Positions 1 through 9,363 are shown, numbered from the stretch's first letter. The stretch: 64,000 bases of DNA from Shimia sagamensis (GCF_900182745.1 NZ_FXTY01000001.1:434001-498000); one strand, 5' to 3'. Translations and numbers: made by a program. The notes: generated by a model not told the origin, from the letters alone.

Positions 1-164
1 AGAAGCCATGGATCCGCCCCCCGTAGAGTAGACATTGACCGGGGGGCTTCTCCTGACGCGGCCATCGGCGCTCCCGCCTGTACCGCGTTTTTATATTTCC
101 GCACCGTGGTTAACAAAGGGTTACCCGCAATGGAGGTCGGGCCTGGCGTTGCGGGGATCCTGCT

Positions 165-2192
165 ATGAGCCGCGACCTCTCCCGCCTGATCCGCCCCAAA
201 ACCATCGCCGTTGTCGGCGGCGGCGCGTGGTGTGCCGAAGTCATCCGGCAAACCGCAAAGATTGGCTTTGACGGCGCCATTTGGCCAGTGCACCCCAAAT
301 CTCGCGAAGTTTTGGGGCACAAAGCCTATGCTTCCATTGAAGCCTTGCCCGCCCCTCCAGACGCCAGTTTTGTCGGCATCAACCGGCATGCAACAATCCA
401 AAGTGTCAAAGATCTCGCGGCCAAAGGCGCAGGCGGTGCTGTATGTTTCGCCTCGGGCTTTTCCGAGGCTGCTGCCGAAGATACGGACAGTACCGGTCTT
501 CAGGCCGCGCTGATCGCCGCTGCGGGCGACATGCCGATCCTCGGTCCCAACTGCTATGGCCTTATCAACGCTTTAGACGGCGTGGCCATCTGGCCGGACC
601 AACATGGCTGCATCCGTGTCGACAGCGGTGTTGCGATCCTGACCCAAAGCTCCAACATCGCCATCAACCTCACCAATCAGCAACGTGGCTTGCCCATTGC
701 CTATGTCGCCACCTGCGGGAACATGGCGCAACTCAATCAGGCGGACATCGCCAGCGCCCTCCTCGACGATGCGCGTGTCACAGCGCTTGGCCTTCATATC
801 GAAGGCTTCACCAACCTACGCAGCTGGGAAACGCTGGCCGCCAAAGCCCACGAAAAAGGCGTTCCCGTTGTTGTCCTGAAAGTTGGCGCCAGTAACGAGG
901 CCCAAGCCGCCACCATAAGCCACACGGCCGCCCTGGCAGGGAGTGACGCAGGCGCAGACGCCTTGATCACGCGCCTCGGCTTTGCCCGTGTGCGCGATCT
1001 GCCGGTGTTTCTGGAAACCCTGAAGTTGCTACACTTCAATGGCCCGTTGTCCGCCCCCACAATCGCCTCGATCAGCTGTTCTGGCGGCGAGGCCAGCCTC
1101 ATGGCGGACACGGCCCTGAACAGCGGCCTCACCTTTCCGCCCCTATCAGACACCCAACGCACAAGGCTTGGTGACATCCTCGGCCCCATGGTCGCACTTG
1201 CCAACCCGCTGGATTACCACACCTATATATGGCGCGACGTCGCTACGATGGCCAAAGCCTGGTCCGCCATGATGACCCCCGACATCGGCCTGACATTCTC
1301 TGTAGTAGACTATCCGCCAGAAAACCGCGCCGACTGGGACTGCGCCACAGAAGCCGCCATCAAGGCCCACAAATCCTCAGGCCGCCCCATGGCCGTGGTC
1401 GCATCCTTGCCAGAGTTGCTCCCTCCCGATGTGACCCATTCCCTGATTGACGGCGGCGTTGTGCCAATGCATGGCCTGCGCGAGGCAATCTCTGCCGCAG
1501 CTGCCACCACGCAAATTTCTGCACCTGACACCGCCCCTTTGGCGCTCGTGTCTGCCGAGCCACCCCAAACGCCTCACGTGCTCTCCGAGCGCCAAGCCAA
1601 AACTGCGCTCGCTGCCCACGGCCTCGACACCCCACGCAGCGTTTCTGTGACCAGCACGGGCAACCTCACCAAAGCTGCCGAAGGCCTGACGCCGCCATTG
1701 GTGCTCAAGGGCCAAGGTATCGCCCATAAAACAGAAGCCGGAGCCGTAAAACTCCGCCTCACTACGGCGGATCTACCCGCCGCGGCACACGCCATGCCAA
1801 CCGACAGCTTCCTGATCGAAGAAATGATCGACGATGCAGTGGTCGAACTGCTCATCGGCGTCACCCGCGACCCGGCGCATGGTTTTGTGCTCACCCTCGC
1901 CGCTGGCGGCACGCTTACCGAAGTGCTGTCTGACAGCGCATCGCTCTTGATCCCGGCCAGCCCAGCGACAATCCGCGCCGCGCTTACCTCTCTCAAAATC
2001 GCACCATTGCTCAACGGCTATCGCGGCGCACCTCCCGCTAACATCGACGCAATTCTACACGCCATCGACGCGCTGCAAGCTTACGTGCTTGCCAACCTCG
2101 ACAGCTTGCAAGAGGCTGAACTCAACCCGCTGATCTGCACCCCAACCCGCGCGGTGGCGGCGGATGCGCTGATACGAAAGGACATGTCATGA
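165..2192 (+). CDS. Acyl-CoA synthetase, NDP-forming (acetate--CoA ligase family)
   Basis: A 675-residue protein of the NDP-forming acyl-CoA synthetase superfamily, which links ATP (or ADP/GTP) to acid + CoA through a phosphohistidine. An N-terminal CoA-binding Rossmann domain (about 10-100, IAVVGGG) is followed by succinyl-CoA-ligase-like domains and a C-terminal ATP-grasp domain (about 475-670). His253 in SHTAALAGSD is the expected phosphohistidine. Its stop overlaps the start of the CaiD-like hydratase by 4 bases, so the two are co-translated and probably serve carnitine/crotonobetaine or a related acyl-CoA. The exact acid substrate cannot be read from the sequence. The ATG at 165 has only a weak upstream ribosome site. 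Confidence 0.88.
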   Translation: MSRDLSRLIRPKTIAVVGGGAWCAEVIRQTAKIGFDGAIWPVHPKSREVLGHKAYASIEALPAPPDASFVGINRHATIQSVKDLAAKGAGGAVCFASGFSEAAAEDTDSTGLQAALIAAAGDMPILGPNCYGLINALDGVAIWPDQHGCIRVDSGVAILTQSSNIAINLTNQQRGLPIAYVATCGNMAQLNQADIASALLDDARVTALGLHIEGFTNLRSWETLAAKAHEKGVPVVVLKVGASNEAQAATISHTAALAGSDAGADALITRLGFARVRDLPVFLETLKLLHFNGPLSAPTIASISCSGGEASLMADTALNSGLTFPPLSDTQRTRLGDILGPMVALANPLDYHTYIWRDVATMAKAWSAMMTPDIGLTFSVVDYPPENRADWDCATEAAIKAHKSSGRPMAVVASLPELLPPDVTHSLIDGGVVPMHGLREAISAAAATTQISAPDTAPLALVSAEPPQTPHVLSERQAKTALAAHGLDTPRSVSVTSTGNLTKAAEGLTPPLVLKGQGIAHKTEAGAVKLRLTTADLPAAAHAMPTDSFLIEEMIDDAVVELLIGVTRDPAHGFVLTLAAGGTLTEVLSDSASLLIPASPATIRAALTSLKIAPLLNGYRGAPPANIDAILHAIDALQAYVLANLDSLQEAELNPLICTPTRAVAADALIRKDMS

Positions 2193-2974
2193 ATGACAGC
2201 CCGGTTAAAACCCGCCGCGAAGGTGCCATTCTCGAGGTCACACTGGACCGCCCCAAAGCCAACGCGATTGATCTGATCACCAGCCGGATCATGGGCGACG
2301 TCTTCCGCGACTTCCGCGATGATCCGGACCTGCGCGTGGCCATTGTGACAGGCGGCGGCGAGAAATTCTTCTGCCCCGGGTGGGACTTGAAAGCGGCTGC
2401 TGACGGCGACGAAGTGGATGGCGATTATGGCGTGGGCGGCTTCGGCGGCCTGCAAGAACTGCGCGACATGAACAAACCGGTGATTGCGGCCGTGAACGGC
2501 ATCGCCTGCGGAGGAGGGTTGGAATTGGCGCTCTCGGCCGACATCATTCTTGCCGCCGACCATGCCAGCTTTGCACTGCCGGAAATCCGCTCCGGCACGG
2601 TGGCCGATGCCGCCTCGGTAAAACTACCCAAGCGCATTCCATACCACATCGCCATGGAGCTGCTGCTCACCGGGCGCTGGTTTGACGCCGAAGAAGCCCA
2701 CCGCTGGGGGCTGGTGAACGAGATCATTGCCGCCGACGCACTAATGGACCGCGCCTGGGAGCAAGCCCGCCTGCTCGCCTCTGGTCCTCCGCTGGTCTAC
2801 GCCGCCATCAAAGAAATAGTACGCGACGCCGAAGACGCCAAATTTCAGGACGCGATGAACCACATCACCCAACGCCAGCTGCGTAGTGTCGATGTGCTTT
2901 ATGACAGCGAAGATCAGCTTGAAGGCGCACGGGCTTTTGCTGAAAAACGTGACCCTGTCTGGAAAGGAAAATAG
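2189..2974 (+). CDS. caiD: Crotonobetainyl-CoA hydratase / enoyl-CoA hydratase (CaiD-like)
   Basis: A 261-residue crotonase-fold enzyme that hydrates an enoyl-CoA. The oxyanion-hole segments KFFCPGWDLKAA and ACGGGLELALSADI and the catalytic segment FALPEIRSG are present. The C-terminus AFAEKRDPVWKGK is nearly identical to the end of enterobacterial CaiD (carnitinyl-CoA dehydratase), which is why this family is preferred over generic enoyl-CoA hydratases. It is coupled by ATGA overlap to the upstream CoA ligase, giving a ligase-plus-hydratase pair. The true substrate could be another short branched or betaine acyl-CoA. No caiA, caiB or transporter gene follows. Confidence 0.85.
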   Translation: MNDSPVKTRREGAILEVTLDRPKANAIDLITSRIMGDVFRDFRDDPDLRVAIVTGGGEKFFCPGWDLKAAADGDEVDGDYGVGGFGGLQELRDMNKPVIAAVNGIACGGGLELALSADIILAADHASFALPEIRSGTVADAASVKLPKRIPYHIAMELLLTGRWFDAEEAHRWGLVNEIIAADALMDRAWEQARLLASGPPLVYAAIKEIVRDAEDAKFQDAMNHITQRQLRSVDVLYDSEDQLEGARAFAEKRDPVWKGK

Positions 2975-3048
2975 CCCAACGCCAGAACTTTAGGCATCAG
3001 CCAATCCCCCACGCCGCTGTGACAATTTTTCACCGCCCCAGCTCTTGT

Positions 3049-3066
3049 GCCCGCGGACCCGCGGGC
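3049..3066. promoter_or_regulatory. GC-rich inverted repeat in the epimerase leader
   Basis: Perfect 8-base arms GCCCGCGG / CCGCGGGC separated by 2 bases end 13 bases before the ATG at 3080. It could form a stable leader hairpin or be a protein-binding palindrome. No function is known. Confidence 0.4.
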
Positions 3067-3079
3067 GCAAAGTGACCCC

Positions 3080-3934
3080 ATGACCAAGACCCTACTTTCG
3101 CTCGGCCATGGCTATACCGCCCAGGCCCTCGCCACCCGTCTTCTACCGCAAGGCTGGACCATTCTCGGCACCTATCGCGACCCGGCACAAGAGGCCGAGC
3201 TACGCGCCCAAGGCATCACGCCGTTGCAATGGCCCATTGATTTTGAGACCGCGCTGAAAGACGTGACCCACGTACTGACCTCCATCCGCCCCGACAAAGA
3301 CGGCGATCCGGTGCTGCGCCTCGGCAACGACGCGTTGCAAAAGGCTGCCCCCAATTTGGAATGGCTAGGGTATCTCTCGACCACCGGCGTCTACGGCGAC
3401 ATGGATGGCGACTGGGTTGATGAAGACACTCCGCTGGATCCTGGTGGCCATCGCGGCAAAATGCGCGTGTTGGCTGAAGCCGAATGGCAGGCGCTGCCTG
3501 ATCTGCCACTGCACATCTTCCGCCTGGCCGGCATCTACGGCCCTGGTCGCGGCCCGTTTGCAAAGCTGCGCAACGGCACGGCTCGGCGCATCATAAAGAA
3601 AAACCAGGTTTTTTCCCGCGCCCATGTGGACGACATCGCGCAGGTGTTGGAAGCGTCCATAAAGGCCCCCCACGCGGGCCAAATCTACAACGTGTGTGAC
3701 GACACCCCGGCCCCGCCGCAAGACATCCTCGCCTATGCCGCAGAGCTTCTGGGTATGGCCCCGCCACCGGAAATCCCGTTTGAAGAAGCAGAGATGAGCC
3801 CAATGGCGCGCAGCTTTTATTCTGACAGCAAACGCGTGCGCAACAACCGCATCAAAGCGGAATTGGGTGTGGTCCTAAAATATCCAAATTACCAAGACGC
3901 GCTAAAAGCCATGCTGCAAGACGAAACCGCCTAA
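3080..3934 (+). CDS. SDR-type NAD(P)-dependent epimerase/reductase (YeeZ-like)
   Basis: A 284-residue extended/atypical SDR. The nucleotide-binding loop is at the very N-terminus (LLSLGHGYTAQAL) and the substrate region has STTGVYGD; the rest fits NAD-dependent epimerase/dehydratases of the YeeZ type, whose substrates are unknown. I chose the ATG at 3080 because it begins directly before the first beta strand. A GTG at 3047 would add 11 residues encoded by a GC-rich palindrome (3049-3066) that is better read as leader. It stands alone and converges on dxs. Confidence 0.8.
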   Translation: MTKTLLSLGHGYTAQALATRLLPQGWTILGTYRDPAQEAELRAQGITPLQWPIDFETALKDVTHVLTSIRPDKDGDPVLRLGNDALQKAAPNLEWLGYLSTTGVYGDMDGDWVDEDTPLDPGGHRGKMRVLAEAEWQALPDLPLHIFRLAGIYGPGRGPFAKLRNGTARRIIKKNQVFSRAHVDDIAQVLEASIKAPHAGQIYNVCDDTPAPPQDILAYAAELLGMAPPPEIPFEEAEMSPMARSFYSDSKRVRNNRIKAELGVVLKYPNYQDALKAMLQDETA

Positions 3935-3936
3935 GC

Positions 3937-3965
3937 GCATTCTCATTCTGAAAATATCCCGGGGG
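3937..3965 (+). repeat. Dispersed intergenic element, copy 1
   Basis: GCATTCTCATTC, two variable bases, AAAATATCC, then a run of G starts two bases after the epimerase stop. The same 12-mer and 9-mer with the same spacing recur at 24642-24671, again beside a G/C hairpin. This looks like a repeated element associated with gene ends in this genome. Confidence 0.6.
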
Positions 3966-3966
3966 T

Positions 3967-3984
3967 TTGGGGGCAGGCCCCCAA
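3967..3984. terminator. Hairpin between convergent epimerase and dxs genes
   Basis: Perfect stem TTGGGGG / CCCCCAA with a 4-base loop lies in the 62-base gap between two tail-to-tail genes. No long T tract follows on either strand, so it may act as a bidirectional but Rho-assisted terminator. Confidence 0.6.
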
Positions 3985-3996
3985 TCCTTCAGAAGA

Positions 3997-5925
3997 TCAC
4001 GCCCGCTTGCTGTCCAATGTGGCAATGCCCAGCGCATCCAACACTTTGGCTTCGATCTGCTCGGCATTCATCGCCGCTACATCATACATCGCCTTCGGGC
4101 TGGCCTGATCAATAAACGTGTCCGGCAGCACCATCGAGCGATACTTCAGCCCGCCATCAAACACGCCTTCGTCAGCCAATAGCTGCGCCACATGGCTGCC
4201 AAAGCCGCCGACGGCGCCTTCTTCGATGGTGATCAGCGCCTCATGATTGGCCGCCAGCTCAAGGATCATGTCCCGATCCAATGGCTTAGCAAACCGCGCA
4301 TCGGCAATCGTTGGCGTGATGCCTCGCGCCACCAGCGCCTCAGCCGCCTTGCGGGTTTCTTCCAACCGCGTGCCAAAAGACAACAGCGCAACGCGACTGC
4401 CGTCCTGCACCACCCGGCCTTTGCCAATTTCCAGCACTTCGCCGCGTTCTGGTAGTTCCACACCCACGCCTTCGCCACGCGGATAGCGGAAAGCAATTGG
4501 CCCGTCGTCATAGGCCGCCGCGGTGGCCACCATATGTTTTAACTCAGCTTCATCCGCCGCCGCCATCACCACCATGCCCGGCAGGTTGGCCATAAAGGCC
4601 ACGTCAAAACTGCCCGCATGTGTGGCCCCATCCGCGCCAACCAGCCCGGCACGATCAATTGCAAAGCGCACCGGCAGGCGCTGAATGGCCACATCATGCA
4701 CCACCTGGTCATAGCCACGTTGCAGGAACGTTGAATACATCGCGCAGAACGGCTTCATGCCGCCCGCCGCCAATGCGGCAGAAAACGTAACACCATGTTG
4801 TTCGGCAATCGCCACATCAAAACAGCGACTTGGGTAGCGCTCCGCGAACAGCCCCAAGCCTGTGCCATCTGGCATGGCCGCTGTGACCGCACAAATTCGG
4901 CTGTCCTCAGCGGCAGCCTCCACCAGTGCATTTCCAAACACCGAGGTATAGCTCGGGGCATTTGACGGTGCTTTGTGCTGCTTGCCGGTTGGCACATCAA
5001 ACTTGGCCGTGGCGTGGCCTTTGTCCCGCGCCGCTTCGGCGGGCGCGTAGCCTTTGCCCTTTTTGGTGATCACATGCAGCAGTACCGGCCCCGTCGCGCG
5101 CTGGCGCAGCGTGCGCAAAAGCGGCAGCAACTGATCCATATCGTGCCCGTCAATGGGCCCCACGTAGGAGAACCCCAACTGCTCAAACAGCGTGCCGCCC
5201 ACGGTCATGCCTTTGAGCACATCTTTGGCCCGCTTCGCACCCTCTCGGAACGGTTCCGGCAACAGGCTCACCGCGCCTTTGGCGGCAGACCGCAGCTCTT
5301 GAAACGGCTCACCGGCATACAAACGCGAGAGGTATTCACTCATCGCGCCCACAGGCGGCGCAATCGACATGTCGTTGTCGTTCAACACCACAAACATACG
5401 CTTGCCCAAATGGCCCGCATTGTTCATCGCCTCATAGGCCATGCCAGCTGTGATCGACCCATCGCCAATCACCGCAATTGCGTCACCCAGGCCACCGTCA
5501 CATTGCCCACCTAGATCGCGCGCCACGGCAAAGCCCAGCGCGGCTGAAATCGAGGTTGAAGAATGCGCCGCGCCAAACGGGTCAAACACGCTCTCGCTGC
5601 GTTTGGTAAATCCGGACAGGCCGCCTTCTTGGCGCAGGGTGCGAATCCGATCGCGTCGCCCAGTCAAAATCTTATGTGGATAACACTGGTGACCCACGTC
5701 CCAGATCAGCTTGTCGCGCGGCATGTCAAACACCGCATGCAACGCCACGGTCAGTTCCACCACGCCAAGCCCAGCACCCAAGTGCCCGCCGGTCTCACTA
5801 ACCGCCGAAATGGTCTCAGACCGCAACTCATGCGCAATCTGCGTCAACTCGCTGTCCGAAAACCTCTTTAGGTCTTCAGGCAGGGTCACTTGATCCAACA
5901 ATGGGGTCTGGGGTCTCGCTGACAT
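3997..5925 (-). CDS. dxs: 1-deoxy-D-xylulose-5-phosphate synthase
   Basis: A 642-residue, full-length thiamine-diphosphate enzyme that condenses pyruvate and glyceraldehyde-3-phosphate, the first step of the MEP isoprenoid pathway. The TPP motif runs from [18 protein letters not shown]. The transketolase-like central domain shows [18 protein letters not shown], which is diagnostic for DXS, and a C-terminal transketolase domain follows. It is the last gene of the HDAC-like/xseB/ispA/dxs run and starts 15 bases after ispA, so isoprenoid precursor supply and prenyl chain elongation are co-transcribed. Confidence 0.97.
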   Translation of the reverse strand: MSARPQTPLLDQVTLPEDLKRFSDSELTQIAHELRSETISAVSETGGHLGAGLGVVELTVALHAVFDMPRDKLIWDVGHQCYPHKILTGRRDRIRTLRQEGGLSGFTKRSESVFDPFGAAHSSTSISAALGFAVARDLGGQCDGGLGDAIAVIGDGSITAGMAYEAMNNAGHLGKRMFVVLNDNDMSIAPPVGAMSEYLSRLYAGEPFQELRSAAKGAVSLLPEPFREGAKRAKDVLKGMTVGGTLFEQLGFSYVGPIDGHDMDQLLPLLRTLRQRATGPVLLHVITKKGKGYAPAEAARDKGHATAKFDVPTGKQHKAPSNAPSYTSVFGNALVEAAAEDSRICAVTAAMPDGTGLGLFAERYPSRCFDVAIAEQHGVTFSAALAAGGMKPFCAMYSTFLQRGYDQVVHDVAIQRLPVRFAIDRAGLVGADGATHAGSFDVAFMANLPGMVVMAAADEAELKHMVATAAAYDDGPIAFRYPRGEGVGVELPERGEVLEIGKGRVVQDGSRVALLSFGTRLEETRKAAEALVARGITPTIADARFAKPLDRDMILELAANHEALITIEEGAVGGFGSHVAQLLADEGVFDGGLKYRSMVLPDTFIDQASPKAMYDVAAMNAEQIEAKVLDALGIATLDSKRA

Positions 5926-5940
5926 AGGCGCGCCTTCCGG

Positions 5941-6810
5941 TTAGCTGTCTCGCGAGATAACGAAACGCGCCGCCTCCCGCAAGGTATCCGCATCTTTACC
6001 GTAAATGGAAAGCGCGTCACATGCATCCGTCACAAGGTCGCGGGCGCGCATTTTGGCACCGTCCAAACCCAGCAAAGAAACAAAGGTTGCTTTGCCGGCG
6101 TCCGCATCTTTGCCAACCGCCTTGCCAACTTTTGCGGCATCCCCTTCGACATCCAAAATGTCGTCAGCGATCTGAAACGCCAGTCCCAAATCCAGCGAAT
6201 AGCGCATCAACGGCTCAATATCCGCTTTGCCCATCACCGCGCCTGCGGTAGCCGACCAGGCAATCAACGCGCCGGTCTTGCCCGCTTGCAACCGTGTAAT
6301 CTCTTGCAACGTCAAAGGCACGGGTGCCGTCTCCGCGGCAATATCCAGCGCCTGACCCAGCACCATGCCCTGCGCGCCAGCAGCCCGCGCCAGCGACACG
6401 GTCAACTCCGCCCGCACCGCCGCATCGTCGTGACACTCATTCCGGCTCACACATTCAAACGCCAAGGTCTGCAAGGCATCACCCGCCAACACAGCGGTGC
6501 ACTCATCCCATTTGATGTGTGTCGTGGGCAGCCCGCGCCGCATGTCATCGTCATCCATGCACGGCAGGTCATCATGCACCAGCGAATAGGCGTGCATCGC
6601 CTCAATCGCGGTCGCTGGCCAGATCGCCTGTTGAGGATCAACCCCATGTAACCGCGCGCTTTCCAGCACGAGAAACGCCCGCAATCGCTTGCCACCCGCG
6701 CTGGCATAGCGCATGGCCCCCACCACCGGCAGATCACCAAACGGCGCCATCACCGCGAGCAGATGCGCTTCCACTTGCGTCGCTGCTTCTTTCAGACGTG
6801 TCTCAAACAT
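5941..6810 (-). CDS. ispA: Polyprenyl (farnesyl/geranylgeranyl) diphosphate synthase
   Basis: A 289-residue trans-prenyltransferase. The first aspartate-rich motif is DDLPCMDDDD and the second is DDILDVEGD, both binding Mg-diphosphate. Size and position between xseB and dxs match IspA, which makes farnesyl diphosphate, though product length cannot be read safely from sequence. The start at 6810 (MFETRLKEAA) is preferred over an upstream ATG at 6837, because the extension MKACKRPAA is not family-like and 6810 leaves a normal 13-base gap to xseB. Confidence 0.94.
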   Translation of the reverse strand: MFETRLKEAATQVEAHLLAVMAPFGDLPVVGAMRYASAGGKRLRAFLVLESARLHGVDPQQAIWPATAIEAMHAYSLVHDDLPCMDDDDMRRGLPTTHIKWDECTAVLAGDALQTLAFECVSRNECHDDAAVRAELTVSLARAAGAQGMVLGQALDIAAETAPVPLTLQEITRLQAGKTGALIAWSATAGAVMGKADIEPLMRYSLDLGLAFQIADDILDVEGDAAKVGKAVGKDADAGKATFVSLLGLDGAKMRARDLVTDACDALSIYGKDADTLREAARFVISRDS

Positions 6811-6823
6811 CGCTGCAGGACGC

Positions 6824-7066
6824 TTACATGCCTTCAACCGGTGTCAAACCGGCTGGGGTGCCATTGCCGTCCAAAGTGATCGCGGCCACCTTCTCTTCGG
6901 CCTCTTTCAGCTTGGCCTCACAGCGCGCTTTCAAAGCTGCCCCGCGCTCATAGAGCGTAATGGATTTCTCCAGCTCCACATCACCACGTTCCAACTGGCC
7001 CACAACCTGCTCCAGCTCACGCATTGCCGCTTCAAAGCTCATCTCTTCCACAGGTGTGTCGCTCAT
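6824..7066 (-). CDS. xseB: Exodeoxyribonuclease VII small subunit
   Basis: An 80-residue helical protein with the XseB signature SFEAAMRELEQVVGQLERGDVELEKSI (cited as a span; its core is ELEQVVGQLERGD). Together with XseA, encoded elsewhere, it degrades single-stranded DNA. Its start overlaps the stop of the upstream deacetylase-like gene by 4 bases, and ispA follows 13 bases later. The xseB-ispA-dxs order is conserved widely in proteobacteria. Confidence 0.93.
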   Translation of the reverse strand: MSDTPVEEMSFEAAMRELEQVVGQLERGDVELEKSITLYERGAALKARCEAKLKEAEEKVAAITLDGNGTPAGLTPVEGM

Positions 7067-7998
7067 TTGGCTCTCTCCATCAAAACCCCGACATGCGCCG
7101 CCACCGACGCTGCCAAAGCGTTCAGATCATATCCACCTTCCAAAGTCGAGACCACGCGCCCGCCACAATGCTGATCCGCCACATCACAAAGCTTCTGCGT
7201 CAACCAGGTAAAGTCCTCCTCGATCCATTCCAACTGCGCCAGTGGATCATCTTTGTGGGCATCAAAGCCCGCAGACAGGATCAACAACTCCGGCTGAAAC
7301 GCCTCCAGGGCCGGAAACACCTGCGCCTCATAGGTCGCCCGCATCAGCCGCCCGTCACTGTGTGGCGGCAATGGCAGGTTCATCACGTTGTCATTGGCAC
7401 CGGTCTCTTCCTGCATGCCCGTTCCCGGCCACAGCGGGTTCTGGTGACTGCCAATAAACATGCTACGTGGTTCATCCCACAACAAGGCCTGCGTGCCATT
7501 GCCGTGGTGCACGTCAAAATCCACCACCGCCACACGGCTCAATCCATGCCGTTCCAGCGCATGTTTCGCGGCAATTGCGGCCGTGCCAAACAGACAAAAG
7601 CCCATGGGCTTGCTCTGCTCCGCATGGTGCCCCGGCGGACGACAGGCCACAAAGGCATTGCCCACCTCACCTGCCATCACCGCATCCACAGCCGCCAGAC
7701 AACCGCCGACCGCGTGCCGCGCCGCCAGTGTGGAGCCCGGCGACATATAGGTGTCGCCATCCAAGGCTACTGTGCCACTGATAGGTTCCGCCGCTGTGAT
7801 TGTGTCCAAATGGCTTTGCGGGTGGCACAACAATAGATCGGCATCGCAACACTCCGGTGCCTCCCGCCGATCCAACGCGTCAAATTGCGCGTCCCGCAAG
7901 GTTGCCTGAATATGCTCAATCCGCGCGACCTGCTCCGCATGACCGGCTGGTGTGATATGGTTCCATGAACTTTTGTGACTGAACAACGCTGTGGTCAT
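7063..7998 (-). CDS. Histone deacetylase family (class II-like) amidohydrolase
   Basis: A 311-residue arginase/deacetylase-fold metalloenzyme. RPPGHHAE contains the catalytic His pair and VDFDVHHGNGTQ supplies the Asp/His zinc ligands; a later LSAGFDAHKDDP segment supplies the last ligand. Bacterial members deacetylate acetyl-lysine or acetylpolyamines, and the substrate here is not predictable. It heads the transcription unit that continues into xseB, ispA and dxs (ATGA overlap with xseB). The start codon lies 46 bases from the petR stop upstream. Confidence 0.9.
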   Translation of the reverse strand: MTTALFSHKSSWNHITPAGHAEQVARIEHIQATLRDAQFDALDRREAPECCDADLLLCHPQSHLDTITAAEPISGTVALDGDTYMSPGSTLAARHAVGGCLAAVDAVMAGEVGNAFVACRPPGHHAEQSKPMGFCLFGTAAIAAKHALERHGLSRVAVVDFDVHHGNGTQALLWDEPRSMFIGSHQNPLWPGTGMQEETGANDNVMNLPLPPHSDGRLMRATYEAQVFPALEAFQPELLILSAGFDAHKDDPLAQLEWIEEDFTWLTQKLCDVADQHCGGRVVSTLEGGYDLNALAASVAAHVGVLMERAK

Positions 7999-8043
7999 GA
8001 GACACCCTCGCTCTCACTTACATAAGTCTTGACTGTCGCCGCG

Positions 8044-8745
8044 CTAATCCGGCGCCAACATGTAGCCCGCACCCCGCACAGTCTGCAAATACTGCGGCTG
8101 CTTTGGGTCTTCTTCCAACTTGCGCCGCAGTCGGGTGATCTGCACATCCACTGCACGTTCCTGCGCTTGCCCTGTGTCACGCCCCAATTCTTCAACCAGT
8201 TTGCTGCGGCTCACCGCTTCACCTGGTGTCTTGGAGAAAATCTTCATCAGCTGGCTTTCGGTCGCGGTCAACCGCACCGGCTCCTCGCCTTGCCACATCT
8301 CGCCGCGATCAATGTCGTAGCGAATACCACCCAGATGCAGCACCTTGGGCACCGTGGCCGCCTCATCCACTTCTGGCATACGCCGCAGGATGGCATTGAT
8401 GCGCAACAATAGCTCTTTGGGCTCAAACGGCTTGGCCAGGTAATCATCCGCCCCCGCCTCAAGCCCGGCAATTCGATCCTCGGTTTCCCCTTTGGCAGTC
8501 AGCAATAAAACCGGTGTCTGCGAGGTTTCTCGGATGCCACGGGTCAGGCTCATACCATCTTCGCCCGGCATCATTACATCGAGCACGATCAGGTCAAAAT
8601 CGAGACCCGAGAGAATCCGCCGCGCATGCGCCGCATCCCGCGCCGCCGTCACCAGAAACCCGTGCCGCATGAGAAACTTGCGCAAAAGCTCGCGAATGCG
8701 CTCATCGTCATCCACAATCAACAGGTGAGGGGCGATATCTTTCAT
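8044..8745 (-). CDS. petR: Two-component response regulator, OmpR family (PetR-like)
   Basis: A 233-residue response regulator. The receiver domain has acidic residues VDDDE (11-15) and phosphoacceptor Asp56 in LIVLDVMMPG; the conserved Lys is in AKPFEPKEL. A winged-helix DNA-binding domain occupies about 130-230. The gene pair petP-petR was described next to the cytochrome bc1 operon in Rhodobacter capsulatus, and the MarR partner here overlaps by 4 bases, which is the reason for the name. No sensor kinase and no petABC gene is adjacent. Confidence 0.88.
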   Translation of the reverse strand: MKDIAPHLLIVDDDERIRELLRKFLMRHGFLVTAARDAAHARRILSGLDFDLIVLDVMMPGEDGMSLTRGIRETSQTPVLLLTAKGETEDRIAGLEAGADDYLAKPFEPKELLLRINAILRRMPEVDEAATVPKVLHLGGIRYDIDRGEMWQGEEPVRLTATESQLMKIFSKTPGEAVSRSKLVEELGRDTGQAQERAVDVQITRLRRKLEEDPKQPQYLQTVRGAGYMLAPD

Positions 8746-9239
8746 TTGCCTGTCTCTCTCAGCGATCTGTATTGTCGTTTCATTTCACCTTCCATCATCG
8801 CCTCAAGCACCCGCCGAAACCCAGCCACATCATCCGGGCCAGCCTCGCGAAACGCCGCCCGCATCCGCGCACGTTGTGAGTCCGACAACCGGCGTTCCAA
8901 CGCGGTCCCGTCTTCCGTCAAATAAAGGTTCCGCTCGCGCCGATCGGAGGTGCCTACACGACTTTCAACAAGCCCATCTTCAATCAGGGTGCGCAACACA
9001 CGATTGAGTGACTGTTTGGTCACGCCCAAAATGTCGAGCAGATTGGTCACCGTGGTGCCCGGCGCGCGGTTGATAAAGTGAATCGCCCGATGATGCGCGC
9101 GGCCATAGGCCAGGCTCTCAAGGATTCGATCCGGGTCCGCAGTAAAACCACGGTAAGCAAAGTACATCGCCTCTATCCCCTGCCGGAGCTGCTCATCCGT
9201 GAGATACAGCAGGTTCTCACTGCGAATTGGATCGCTCAT
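8742..9239 (-). CDS. petP: MarR-family transcriptional regulator (PetP-like)
   Basis: A 165-residue winged-helix regulator. The HTH lies around NLLDILGVTKQSLNRVLRTL and the wing around DGLVESRVGTSDRRERNLYLT, typical of MarR proteins. It is translationally coupled to petR (ATGA). I start it at 9239 (MSDPIRSENL); an ATG pair at 9257/9254 would add a short non-conserved MMLGGP. An 18-base inverted repeat sits 21 bases upstream and may be its own operator. Confidence 0.86.
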   Translation of the reverse strand: MSDPIRSENLLYLTDEQLRQGIEAMYFAYRGFTADPDRILESLAYGRAHHRAIHFINRAPGTTVTNLLDILGVTKQSLNRVLRTLIEDGLVESRVGTSDRRERNLYLTEDGTALERRLSDSQRARMRAAFREAGPDDVAGFRRVLEAMMEGEMKRQYRSLRETGK

Positions 9240-9260
9240 TGGGCCTCCCAGCATCACAAT

Positions 9261-9278
9261 TGACGGGTTTGACCGTCA
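9261..9278. promoter_or_regulatory. Candidate MarR operator upstream of petP
   Basis: Inverted repeat TGACGG-N6-CCGTCA in the petP/ilvE divergent intergenic region. Its size and position fit a MarR-family autoregulatory site. This is inference from symmetry and placement only. Confidence 0.45.
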
Positions 9279-9294
9279 CAATACGTCAGCTTTG

Positions 9295-9323
9295 TTGACA
9301 CTCCAAGCGCTAACTGGTAGCGA
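9295..9323 (+). promoter_or_regulatory. Candidate ilvE promoter
   Basis: A perfect TTGACA at 9295-9300 lies 17 bases before TAGCGA (9318-9323), a weak -10, in the petP/ilvE gap. Transcription would run into ilvE about 90 bases downstream. Confidence 0.4.
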
Positions 9324-9363
9324 ATCGCAGGTTTCGCGCAATTTTATGTCCGTATCGGCCATA

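Noticed and set aside
1-51. Inverted repeat at the window edge (AGAAGCC / GGCTTCT with internal C6/G6 runs)
   Set aside because: It may be the terminator of a gene lying left of the window, but that gene is not visible and alternative pairings compete, so it was not annotated.
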